Positions 18,957 to 28,553 of a stretch of DNA of 64,000 nucleotides are shown piece after piece. Source of the stretch: Aureobasidium sp. EXF-3400. Lineage: Eukaryota; Ascomycota; Dothideomycetes; Dothideales; Saccotheciaceae. Numbering within the stretch: position 1 is the stretch's first letter; the number at the start of each line of letters is the position of its first letter. Under the pieces are notes generated by a model, which saw nothing but the letters and a program-made list of their open reading frames with translations, was not told the DNA's origin and ran no database searches. The position numbers and the translations under genes are program-made. The DNA lies in assembly GCA_024195585.1 (NCBI GenBank), contig SWBL01000288.1:1-64000 (forward strand), in the 5' to 3' direction.

Positions 18957-20394
18957 ATGGAGAAGGAGCCTTTGCTTGGTGGTGGTTTGCCTCGTGAGGC
19001 CGCACCACCCAAGTCACGCCGCTTGCTTACTGCTATACGCGTGCTCGCAATCACCTCTGCTGCCTCATTTGCTGCATGCTATGCTTATACCGGCTACTGG
19101 CCCCTTGACTATATTGTATACTCGCCGGCTGAGAGGGTTCTTGTTCGTAATCCATTGATCGGTATGCACACCCTTTTTTCCCCCTCTTACGATTGCTTTC
19201 TATTCAATCCGATGTGTTTACCTCTCAAAGCCCATCGACTAATTTCTTGAAGATGGTCACAACGACTTTTTGATCAGGATGAGGGTCGAGTACGGCAATC
19301 ATATCTATGCTCCTGAATTTACCGACAAGATGGAGAATGGCGGTTTGCCGGGTGAAGTTGACATCCCTCGCATGAATAAAGGCAAACTCGGAGGTGCATT
19401 CTGGAGTGCCTTTGTGCCTTGCCCGGCCAATGGCTCTGACTTCTCCGATACTGCCTATGCTCCCTACGTCAAGACAACACTCGAGCAGATCGATCTCTAC
19501 AACCGTCTCACAGACATGTACCCACGCTATTTTACACCTGCTAGTGACTCTGCTGCAGCTCTGCGTGCCTTTGCCTCGCACCAACTGATCTCCCCCATGG
19601 GTATCGAAGGTCTGCACCAGATCGGTAACTCCATTTCGACTCTACGCCTCTACCACAAACTCGGAGTCCGCTACGCAACTCTGACTTGGAACTGCCACAA
19701 CAGATATGCCGATGCTGCTCTTGTCACCAACTCTGATAACCAGACCGTTGTTGCACCTCCACTATGGGGTGGTGTCTCGCCTGCGGGCAAGAATTTGATT
19801 CGGGAAATGAACAGATTGGGCATGCTGGTCGACCTCAGCCATGTAAGCCAAAACACTATGGCACATGTCTTGGGTCAAGGTGAAGATGGCTGGCAAGGCA
19901 GCATTGCTCCGCCGATCTTCAGTCATTCCAGCGCATACTCCATCTGCCCTCACCCTCGCAACGTCCCTGATCATATACTCCCGCATGTCAAAGCTGCACG
20001 TGGCATCGTAATGGTCAACGCAAACCCGGACTTTATCAGCTGTCGTGCTTCTAACAGCTCCTCTGGCTTGCCCGAATTTGTACCTGAGACTTCGACTCTG
20101 AAGCAGGTGGTGAAGCATATCAAATACATTGGAGATATGATTGGTTACGATCATGTAGGCATTGGTACCGATTTTGATGGCATTGAAAGCACACCAAAGG
20201 GCTTCGAGGATGTGTCCAAGTTCCCTGATCTCGTGACTGAGATGCTAAAGCAAGGCATTAGCGAACAGGATGCTGGCAAAGTTGTTGGCCGGAATATCTT
20301 GAGAGTCTGGGCCGATGCCGATGCCGTGGCTACTTGGATGCAGAGAAAGGGTGTACTGCCCCTCGAAGATGAAGTGAAGCACCCTTGGGAATAA
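18957..20394 (+). CDS. Membrane dipeptidase, peptidase family M19 (renal dipeptidase-like)
   Basis: Two exons, 18957-19161 and 19253-20394, with a 91 nt intron, give 448 residues. The cytosolic end (MEKEPLLGGG) is followed by one membrane helix (about 25-45), giving a type II anchor. The zinc-site motif DGHNDFLIR (His 71, Asp 73) is split by the intron. Other M19 landmarks are IEGLHQIGNSI (Glu ligand), LVDLSHVS (His ligand), IFSHSSA (His ligand), RNVPDHI, and VGIGTDFDG with the conserved Asp. Members hydrolyse dipeptides, some D-amino-acid dipeptides and related amides using two zinc ions. An in-frame ATG at 18873 would add 28 mostly hydrophobic residues; I prefer 18957 because its start gives a sensible type II topology and a better context (AAGATGG). 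Confidence 0.88.
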
Positions 20395-20695
20395 GCGCGA
20401 AGAACTACTCATCGATAATATAGATCTCCATGTTTCATCTTTCATATTGAGTTGGGTATATGATTTGTGTCCCTTGTTTTCTTAGCGATCAAGGTATTGA
20501 AATGTATCCGATAAGCACATGTGCAGATGTGAAGATTGTGGACAAAACTTGCCTGTTGATTATTTCGCGGTTGGTTGGAAGGATTCCTCGATTTGTGACC
20601 GGTCAATCATCACACTTAAATATGACCGGCAGGCGCTCTCGACTTTCATCAATTTCATACCTTGTTGCTCAGTCTCACCTAAGATTCAAGTTGTC
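20395..20695. other. Short intergenic region dipeptidase / DUF4267
   Basis: About 300 bp between two plus-strand genes. The reading frame of the next gene stays open upstream to 20519, but that part lacks family-like sequence and is probably leader. No separate gene seen. Confidence 0.4.
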
Positions 20696-21106
20696 ATGTC
20701 TTTCCTTGGTCTATCGTCTCGCTCTCCTCTCTCGCTGAATGTCGGAGCTGCATGCGGCGTCTTCCAGCTCACGCTTGGACTCATCGGCATCTTTCGGCCT
20801 CAGGTCATGCTTCAAGAGATTTGGGGATTCAAGCCTCCCACGAAGCCCGGCCAGGAGCAGCTCCTCATCGAATGTTTGCAGCAACTCTATGGCATCAGGA
20901 ATATTGCGCTTGGGCTCATGATCCTAGCTGTCAGAACTTTCGCAGACAGTAGGACATTGGGCTGGGTTCTCATGACCGATATGCTTGTCGCGATTGGCGA
21001 CGGCATTATACAGAAGAAAGGCACTGGCGGAGGCGAGTGGAAGCATTGGTCCTTTGTTCCTGTAGGAGTCGGCATGGGTATGCTCTTGCTTGGCTACTTT
21101 GATTGA
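20696..21106 (+). CDS. Small four-helix membrane protein, DUF4267 family
   Basis: 136 residues from the ATG at 20696. Hydrophobic segments are visible at about 15-35 (NVGAACGVFQLTLGLIGIF), 64-84 (YGIRNIALGLMILAV), 90-106 (TLGWVLMTDMLVAIGDG) and 118-134 (FVPVGVGMGMLLLGYF). The family is common in ascomycetes, often near oxidoreductases or hydrolases, and has no established activity. It sits between the dipeptidase and an epoxide hydrolase-like gene on the same strand; co-function is not shown. Confidence 0.75.
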   Translation: MSFLGLSSRSPLSLNVGAACGVFQLTLGLIGIFRPQVMLQEIWGFKPPTKPGQEQLLIECLQQLYGIRNIALGLMILAVRTFADSRTLGWVLMTDMLVAIGDGIIQKKGTGGGEWKHWSFVPVGVGMGMLLLGYFD

Positions 21107-21428
21107 CCGGCTTATTGTACGTGTTCCTCCGGTGCATGATCGGTAATATGTATACCGTGCTGACGCCAGGCAGCAGTCTGAGTTACGAGTATTTGTCCTT
21201 GGCATTATTATACGGACGTATCATCATTGAACGAGGAGCATATTATATTGTCTTGTGTCTTGGTGGTTGATGCTTACTGGCCACTCAACCATTCGTCGCT
21301 TCGGAGGACTAGAAAAGAGCGGGCACGGCATGATTGCTCGAGCTTGGACATCGTAACTTCTGACATCTATATAAACACAAGTCATCGCTACTGTTTTTCC
21401 TTGTATTCGTGCCATACCATTGACCAAT
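21107..21428. other. Intergenic region with promoter of the epoxide hydrolase-like gene
   Basis: 322 bp. A TATATAA at 21368-21374 lies 55 bp before the downstream ATG. Nothing coding is supported. Confidence 0.45.
21368..21374 (+). promoter_or_regulatory. TATA box
   Basis: TATATAA followed by AACACAAG and a short T-rich stretch, 55 bp before the ATG at 21429. Position and sequence suit a core promoter for the hydrolase gene. Confidence 0.5.
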
Positions 21429-22460
21429 ATGCCTTCATTTTCTGAACACGAGCTGATTTACGACGACGGCAGCAAGACGCTGCACTACCTGTCCGCCGGC
21501 CCCGATGGTGGGGACCTTATGGTCTTCATGCACGGTTGGCCTGGCATTGGCAAGACATGGCACGACCAGCTCACCGAATTCTCGAAACGAGGCTATAAGG
21601 TCGTCGCTCCCGATATGCCAGGCTATGGCGGATCTACTGCTCGCAAGGTTGCTAGCGACTATGCTCAAGAACAAATCGTCAAAGCTATGCTGGCACTATT
21701 GAAGCACCTCGGATACGACCAAGCCATTTGGGTAGCTCATGACTGGGGATGCGGCACGCTCTGGACCCTCGCACGAACCCATCCGGAGGTCTTCAAGGGT
21801 GCTTGCGGAATGACCGTGCCATATGGTGTTCTAGAGCTCGGTCTGGAGGAAGCACTCAAACATGTCGATCGCAACATCTACCCCGAAGACCAGTACCCCT
21901 ATGGTCAGTGGAGTTATCAAGTCTATTATGAGCAAAACTTCGAAAAGGCTACAGAGTGGTTCGACAAGGATCCTCGTGGCTTCTTGAGAGCCGCCTTCAC
22001 AAAGGGCAACCCTGCGGCTGTTGGCAAGCCAGCGCCAATGTCGAGAGCAGTTCAAGATGGCGGATGGATGGGTGGTTCGGAAAGACCTATGCCCGCTAGC
22101 GCGATCCCTGATGAATACGCTTGCATCGACAAGGAAACGTTCGAAGAGCTCGTGGCCGCAATGGATAAGACCGGCTTCTGGCCCGGTGATGCCTGGTACC
22201 TCAACCACAAGGCAAACCGTGCCTACAATTTGGAAAACAGCAAGAACGAGGGTCGCCTCAAGTTCCCTGTGCTGTTCATCGAGGCCAAGTACGACACAGT
22301 ATGTGAGACCGTCAACTCGACACTAGCAGAGCCACAGAAGAAGCTTTGCGAGGATTTAACATATGTGAGCATTGCTGCAGGTCATTTTGTGCCTGTCGAG
22401 AAGCATGAGGAGGTCAATCAGGCTATCGCAGAGTGGCTTGAAGCTAAGGTACGTAAATAG
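21429..22460 (+). CDS. Alpha/beta hydrolase, epoxide hydrolase-like
   Basis: 343 residues from the ATG at 21429 (the frame extends upstream only through a TTG). The oxyanion motif HGWPG is at 35-39. The nucleophile elbow AHDWG puts Asp 105 where lipases have Ser, which is typical of epoxide hydrolases and haloalkane dehalogenases. A candidate acid is the Asp in EAKYDTVCE, and the base is His 319 in AAGHFVPVEK. A cap region with several Tyr (WSYQVYYEQ) could supply the ring-opening tyrosines. No signal peptide, so cytosolic or peroxisomal; the C-terminus (VRK) is not a PTS1. The likely reaction is hydration of an epoxide to a diol. The substrate is unknown. Confidence 0.85.
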   Translation: MPSFSEHELIYDDGSKTLHYLSAGPDGGDLMVFMHGWPGIGKTWHDQLTEFSKRGYKVVAPDMPGYGGSTARKVASDYAQEQIVKAMLALLKHLGYDQAIWVAHDWGCGTLWTLARTHPEVFKGACGMTVPYGVLELGLEEALKHVDRNIYPEDQYPYGQWSYQVYYEQNFEKATEWFDKDPRGFLRAAFTKGNPAAVGKPAPMSRAVQDGGWMGGSERPMPASAIPDEYACIDKETFEELVAAMDKTGFWPGDAWYLNHKANRAYNLENSKNEGRLKFPVLFIEAKYDTVCETVNSTLAEPQKKLCEDLTYVSIAAGHFVPVEKHEEVNQAIAEWLEAKVRK

Positions 22461-23210
22461 AAAAAGTCCAGTCTGTGAAGCATGCGTTTCTATCATTGTC
22501 TATACAAAAGAGGAAATGTTGTATTTCATGATTGTAGAGGCTGTGCAATATCAAGACACGTCCATGATCAGTATTGTTCGCGAAACTAAAGTGGGGTCAA
22601 CAGATCAAGAAACGACAACAGGGAAGAGCAAACATCTGAGCGTGAACACCCAATCGTCGACCGAGTCAGGATGGAAATGTCTGCGTTTTCTTATCAAGGT
22701 GTTGCGAATCAAACTCCGTAATTCTCCGGTGAAGTACGGAGTAGTGTTGCCATCATGGACCGCCGATCGCTGTAAAGTGTTGCCAACAAGCTGAATCGAG
22801 GTTCCACAAAAATATAAGATCGTCGTCATTCCCTGGCTTTGATCATTTAGAGGCCTGTAGCCCTTCTCGAAACCAGCTAGACATGTCCTGACTCCGAAGC
22901 GTAATCCTTGATGGACACGCGCGCACTGCAGATTTCCAGGAACAGGTCGACCAATGCAGCTGAGGGACGCGCTATTGCATGAAGATCTTTTCAATCATCC
23001 ATGCATTCTCTCCCGACCCGAAATTATTTATCGCATCCTGGAAAATGCAGTAGGATGGTCGTACGAATGCCCTAATGCCAGTGTTTTCCCTCTTCTTCGT
23101 ATAAGTTGGTGATATCCTTGCTATTGCGTCTTCTGATCTGTCTCACCTGTCTCTCTTTTTTCGTCCCTTCTGTTGTGCTTCTGATAAGCACGTTCATTCG
23201 TTCCACAACC
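22461..23210. other. Intergenic region, epoxide hydrolase / WSC hydrolase
   Basis: 750 bp. A frame of 140 codons overlaps the preceding gene's end in another phase and a 129-codon minus-strand frame is present, but both begin without convincing context and match nothing known. The right end (23140-23210) is T/C-rich and is probably the promoter and leader of the next gene. Confidence 0.45.
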
Positions 23211-24780
23211 ATGCGTTTCCTTACTCCACTCCTTTTCCTGTGCAGCAGCACCTCTGTTCTCGCACAACAATATGCAGGTGATGTGATCAGCGCATATCTC
23301 CCAACTATCAACAATGCAGAGGTCGCATTCTTCAAGATTGATGATCCCAGCGGCAAGAATGATGCACTTACTTTGATCAACTACTATTCGCATGGTACCG
23401 ATGGAAATCGTATCGTCGAAAGCAAGATTCAGAGAGCCGTGATCGTCATTCACGGTCTTTTGAGAGACCCTTGGAACTATGAAAACGATGTATGAATGTC
23501 AGTGTCAATTGGTTTTCATAGACTGACAAGATCGATAGATGCTCAATGCTCTTGCAATGGTTCAAGACACCAACATCAATCGTGACTCTGTTGCTGTCAT
23601 GGCACCATATTTCCCCGATGGCAGCGACAAAGGATATGCCTACCCGTGGACTGATGGCCAGAAGGCCGGCCGTGGATCTACAACGAATGCACTAGTCTGG
23701 TCTGGTTCTCAATGGTCTGCTGGCGCCAACAACCAATACCCTCACAACAGCCGAAACACATCAAGTTACTACGTTCTTGATGAGCTGGTTCACTACTTCG
23801 ATAACAAGACGCTTTTCCCCAACATGAAGCAGATTGTCCTTGCTGGACACTCAATGGGCGGTCAGATGTTGCAGCGCTATGCCGCTATTGGTGACAAGCT
23901 CGAGACCGAGTCGCCTGTTGTCTTGTGGATCGCCAACGGAGATTCTTGGGCATGGCTCAGCGATTACCGTCCTTTGAACGTCCCGAACTGCTCGATCTAC
24001 AACGACTACCGTGAAGGCTTTGCCAATTTCGTTGAATACGGTATGACCTATGGCGCCAACCTGGTCGCGCAGGGTCTTGATGCTATCAAGGCAAACTTCG
24101 ACAGCAAGCAGATTGCCTGGGCTCGTGCTCTGCAAGACTTTGGTAACCATGCTTCGAGCTGCGCACCTGAAACCACTGGCCAGGACAGAAACGAGCGTTT
24201 CTTCTACTTCATCAAATGGTTCCAGCCCAGCTGCCCTGATCCATCCGGAACCAACTGCGATACCGTTGACCTTGTTGACGCCCCTCACGACAACGGTCAG
24301 ATGTTCCACTCTGCAGCAGGTCTTGCTCGCCTCTTTGAGGATAACTTCTATGGTAACAAGAGCCGCGCCTACGACTTTGGTTACCCTCGCAAGCAGCAGG
24401 GCGATGACCCTTTCCCTGACCCTAGCCTTGTCGGCACTTCTGGGGTGACCAACTACAACACCTATGCCGGCGGTCTGACCTACCAAGGCTGCTGGACCAA
24501 CCAAGCCCCAACAACACCAGAGGCATTGTCGACTCTTCTGTACGATAACTCAAACAACACAATTGAGGGATGCACATCTAGCTGCGTGAACTCAGGTTAC
24601 AAGGTCGCTGGTATGTCTGATGCAACCAAGTGTTGGTGCGGTAACGAGATGAGCTCTGCGTCTGCCACTATCACCGTCGACATGCAGTGCAAGTCTCCGT
24701 GCCCCGGAAACACTGCGGAAATCTGTGGTGGTATCAACCGCCTTTCCATTTTCTCTGCTGGCTATCCCACTTTCTATTAA
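23211..24780 (+). CDS. Secreted alpha/beta-hydrolase-fold protein with C-terminal WSC domain
   Basis: Two exons, 23211-23489 and 23539-24780, with a 49 nt intron, give 506 residues. A signal peptide MRFLTPLLFLCSSTSVLA precedes the mature start near QQYAG. The first 400 residues look like an alpha/beta hydrolase: the strand-turn AVIVIHGLLRDPWN (oxyanion His-Gly) and nucleophile elbow LAGHSMGGQ (Ser about 198). The catalytic acid and His are less certain (HASSCAP, HDNGQMFHSA). The C-terminal 105 residues (about 400-500) form a WSC carbohydrate-binding domain: YQGCW, eight Cys in the WSC spacing, CWCGNE, CPGNTAEICGG. It is probably an extracellular esterase or lipase-like enzyme tethered to polysaccharide. 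Substrate is unknown. Confidence 0.85.
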
Positions 24781-25106
24781 TTGTAATATGTATTGATATA
24801 TGATAGAGATCAGATCTAAATATCATAAACTACTAGAAACCCATGAATATGGTGTTTGATGACTTTGTGAATGCAGCTCGTCATACATGAAAAGATCAGT
24901 GAGTGAGGCAAGAGCGAACGATGCGAAATGAAGAGATATGCACGAAGCTTGACATGGTTGTTCGACACTTCCTCGAGTATCAAGCAGACTCCTTCCGCAT
25001 CTGAAGCGACGCTGTCAACAACCAACCCTGTTTTTCCTGGCTGACTTTCTAAACCACCAACGCATCAAGATCATCCCAATATTCATACCTCGCCATCTTG
25101 TCCATC
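24781..25106. other. Intergenic region before modin-like gene
   Basis: 326 bp holding a 3' end and a promoter. A minus-strand frame of 69 codons has no recognisable product. Nothing else seen. Confidence 0.4.
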
Positions 25107-26888
25107 ATGGCTCCTTTTGCCTTTCCGGTATTCATTTTCGAAAAGCGCCATGGAGGCGGCGATGCTCCTGAAGAAGCACTTGAAGCTTCTGGCAAGAAAA
25201 TGGACATATCGACCATGGTCGCTCTGACTATTGGAGTGCTTGCTCTCCTTGCAACAATCTTCCAAACTTTACAGCAGTACCTCGGTACAGCGGATGGTTA
25301 CAGACGTTGCGGCCCTGGTGTGATAGGTCCCTGGGGCCGCAAAACTCGATTACGCTGGCGCTGGAGAGAGTTCCGATTCGAAGTCCTCTATTGTGTCCCG
25401 TTTGTCGAGTATGGTCTACCTGTCAAAGGCGAGGATGGATTACGAATCATTCGACCTTTCTGCGACCAGCCTGAGCTCACCACTTTCAACCCCAATCCAC
25501 CAGAGAAGCAAAGAGATTGGAATGCTGAGCTAGCAGGATGGGTTCATCTGATGCACAACCTGGGCCTGCACGACCAGTCTATCAGGCAGCGCATCGCTCC
25601 TGTCAGTCTTGGTGATGCAGGACGCATGGCCTATATCGACTGGATTCGGTGCGCACACGTCGAAAAGGCTTATCGCAGTTGGGACTTTCTGCCAGACGAT
25701 GTCCTACGACCACTAGCCATCACAACACTCGCAGGCCTGGCAGCAACTACTCGCCGGCTAGGAATGAGCTAGAAGCAATTCGAGCCCAACATTGGCACAT
25801 TACAAGCTGAAGGCAATCATCAAGTCATCACTTCAACCGTCATTCGAGGCATGGGTGTCATCATTCACTACCTTCGAGACCCTGAGCTGGACTTGGACAT
25901 TCTTGGCCAGAAACATCTCTATAACACTTCGTCATTGAGCCAAGCTGATGAGTTGCTGTTTGGAAGAATTGCTCACACCGACATGTTCAACCTTCATCGC
26001 GGGCTGCCACGTCTGATACTGCACATTGGCACACTGGCTGAAGTTTCATCCACATTACCCGCCTTGTTTTCCGACTCATCAGCCGCCGACAACATCGTTG
26101 CAGCTCTTCGCGCTCGAAGTGATTTGGAAGACAAGGATTGGATGGAGCCTGTCAATGATATCGTTCCATTCCTTACACCTTTCTTAGGTATTTCTTCCGA
26201 TGCTCGACCTATCATCCCCTGGCCCAATACATCGGCACGTGGTATGACCCATACAGTCTTTAGACCCTTTCGAGACGAGCTTACTGCACTATTGAGCCGC
26301 AGAGGAAGCACTGTTTCGGCAGAGTCCCACAGGGTACTCCATCTCTACTCAGGCTTAGAAGCTCGCTTCAATCATCCACCAGCTCAGCGAGACAAAAGCT
26401 TCAGCTGGGAGATACCCAAACTCACTTTCAAAAGCGAACTGGTGACATCTGAGGCATATGACGCAAGGGCAATTTTTGATGCCATGAGCGAGTGCGAGTC
26501 GATACTACAAGCAAACCCAATCATCCAAGCTGGCAGATACCATGTCCTTGTCGCGCAACACTTGATCTACTCAACGCGCATTGAAGCTTCGGCTACAGAC
26601 GGTGAAAAGATGAAGCGTATGTTTGCTGCCCTTCCGGACATGGCGCGTGCTCTTAGATCAGAGTGGGACGTTGCAGGCGAGATTTTAGAGGCGCTCTCTA
26701 CAGCTACAGGCGAGGAGATGGGCGGGAAGACGGAGTGGGTGACGAGGCCTAGCGAGATGCAAGCCGAGGACGCTTGGTTGGCGATGATGCTGCGAGCCAT
26801 GTGTTGGCAGAGGCTTCATGTGGTACAGCCGGGCATGCCTTTGCCCGTAGAGTACGCCAGAAGTATGCTGCCTGTATTCATAACCTAA
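25107..26888 (+). CDS. Modin-like conserved fungal protein, interrupted by one in-frame TAG (possible pseudogene)
   Basis: One reading frame runs 25107-26888 (593 codons if the stop is read through), broken only by TAG at 25770-25772. The first part, 221 residues, has a membrane helix (about 33-53, TMVALTIGVLALLATIF) followed by LQQYLGTADGYRRC and basic-aromatic segments. The second part resumes immediately in the same frame (KQFEPNIGTLQAEGNHQVIT) and continues 371 codons to the natural end. From memory the family has Trp at this position, so a single TGG-to-TAG change is the simplest explanation. No good splice donor lies upstream to remove the stop; the only nearby GT is GTCCTA. The link to the 'modin' family is from recollection of its N-terminal pattern and is tentative. 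If not a pseudogene, only the 221-residue N-terminal product would be made. Confidence 0.6.
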
Positions 26889-27194
26889 GAGTCTGGATAG
26901 GGAGGTTGGTCAACTGGCTAGCTTCGTTAGAGCCAAGAGGATATTGTTATGCCGTCATCAACTGATTCTTCTGATCGAGTGTGTTGTCTTGGGTCCTGCT
27001 ATCTCACTTTTTCTGTAACAATCTTGTGTTCAGTGGTGAAAATTGTTGCAGTGATGGTTTTATACATTCATTGTTCCTTCCTACATCTTCCTCTTTTTGA
27101 ACCCTTATTCCCCAAACCATGCAAAGAGAAACGCCGTATATTTGTACAAGATATGAGTGTAAGCAAAAAGAAGAGGCTACTGCGACATGGACTT
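26889..27194. other. Convergent intergenic region, modin-like / uL5m
   Basis: About 306 bp between convergent genes, AT-rich, holding both 3' ends. No gene supported. Confidence 0.4.
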
Positions 27195-28298
27195 CTAGTT
27201 GATCTGCTTGCCGTAGAAAGGGATACCGATGGCACTGAGCAGCAGTCTGCCGTCTCTGTCGTTTGTGGCGGTAGTGTGGACGGTGACGTGGAAGCCAGGA
27301 ATCATCTTGGGAGGGTACCTTTGAACACACGGTCAGTATCTCCAACTCTCTTTCCCTGTCAAGAATTTTCAAACTTACATGTCATAGTTGACTTCAACCT
27401 CAGGGAACAAAGCCGTCTCCTCGGGCGTAAAACCAAACGTCAAGTTACCACTCGAGTCTCCGGAACTACCCTTGACACCCTTCCACTCCTTGATCTTGGG
27501 CATAACGATATCAATAACTTTGGCCAGGAAGTGCTGCATATCCTCTCCTCTGAGCTCTGCAGTAACAGACACGTATTGACCAGCCCTGAGTCCAAACCCA
27601 GCAACGTTTTTGCGCGTCTTGTGGGTGGTAACGCGAACATTGGAGATTGCTTGCATGACCATGCCTGCGACGTGCAAGTGTGCCGAGTCGTCCAGTGCAC
27701 CCTTGACCATGGTGTGCACGGTGATCTTCTCGAGTTTGGGCACGTTGCGGAAGGTTATCGGTTTGCGCAGCAGACGCAACACATCAGATCCTCTAGGGCC
27801 TCTGAGGGGACGATTCTTGTAGTAAGGAGAAGCGCCTTCCCACGCACGCAGACGCGCTGTCTTTGGAGGTGCCTTGTATCCAGGTGGGAAATGCGTATAT
27901 GCCAGAGTCATGAGATCGCTTTCAAACGTAGATTGGTACGTTTGTTCAAGCCTGGGCGCGGAAAAGGGTCCAGGCACGAACAATCTCGATGCAGGGTCGG
28001 AGTTGGGGGGTGGTTGGTGAGGGTGCAGCGGACCGCGGTAGTACTTGGGAGGGCGGAACTTGTATCTGCTGGCGGGCAACTGGCGGTTGCGCTTGCTGGC
28101 GCGGCCGACGGGGTCGTAGGTGGATGCCAGCTTGTCAATGTCGGCATTGTCCAGGTTGCGTAGGGTAGAGCCGTTCTCGAGTTCTGTGATGGTGTCGGCA
28201 ATGTCTGTCGAGGCGTGGCGGCGGCATTGTGAGGCAAAGGGGGTCGCCCGTGTGGCTAGCGGCCTCCAGAGACGCTCCAACGAATGTGTGAGCGACAT
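27195..28298 (-). CDS. MRPL7: Mitochondrial large ribosomal subunit protein uL5m (yeast MRPL7)
   Basis: Two exons, 27379-28298 and 27195-27318, with a 60 nt intron, give 347 residues. The first 30 residues are Arg/Ser/Ala-rich with no acids until ASTDIAD, a typical mitochondrial presequence. The uL5 core starts at about residue 190 with FRNVPKLEKITVHTMVKGALDD, then a TTHKTRKNVAGFGLRAGQYVSV segment (basic RNA-contact loop), LRGEDMQHFLAKVIDIVMPKIKEWKG and FGFTPEETALFPEVEVNYD. The last exon supplies the conserved end (PPKMIPGFHVTVHTTATNDRD, GRLLLSAIGIPF). uL5 sits at the central protuberance of the large subunit and contacts 5S rRNA in bacteria. A long open frame on the opposite strand is a shadow. 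Confidence 0.88.
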
Positions 28299-28553
28299 GA
28301 TGTCGTGTGGTGTGAGCAGGCCTGTTCTTGCGGGCTACTCGCGCGACGGCAAGGTCGATGTTTCGCTTCTCGAAAAGTTGCTGAGCACGGACCATTTCGA
28401 GAGGCGGTCAAAATCTGGACAGGGTCACCTTTTTGGATCATGTACACTGAGATTATCCACACCAACAACGCCATGCTTCATCAATGTATCCAGAACAAGC
28501 AGAGAAATTATTTACAGTCATCGTCTCTTCCTACGCGCCTTTCCCTCAAGCCA

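Noticed and set aside
25690..25772. Intron that would remove the in-frame TAG of the modin-like gene
   Set aside because: The only upstream donor is GTCCTA, which does not match the donors used elsewhere, and it would delete well-formed coding sequence.
26949..28163. 404-codon plus-strand open frame
   Set aside because: It lies opposite the well-supported uL5m gene, its product has no recognisable motif, and its codon pattern mirrors the antisense gene.
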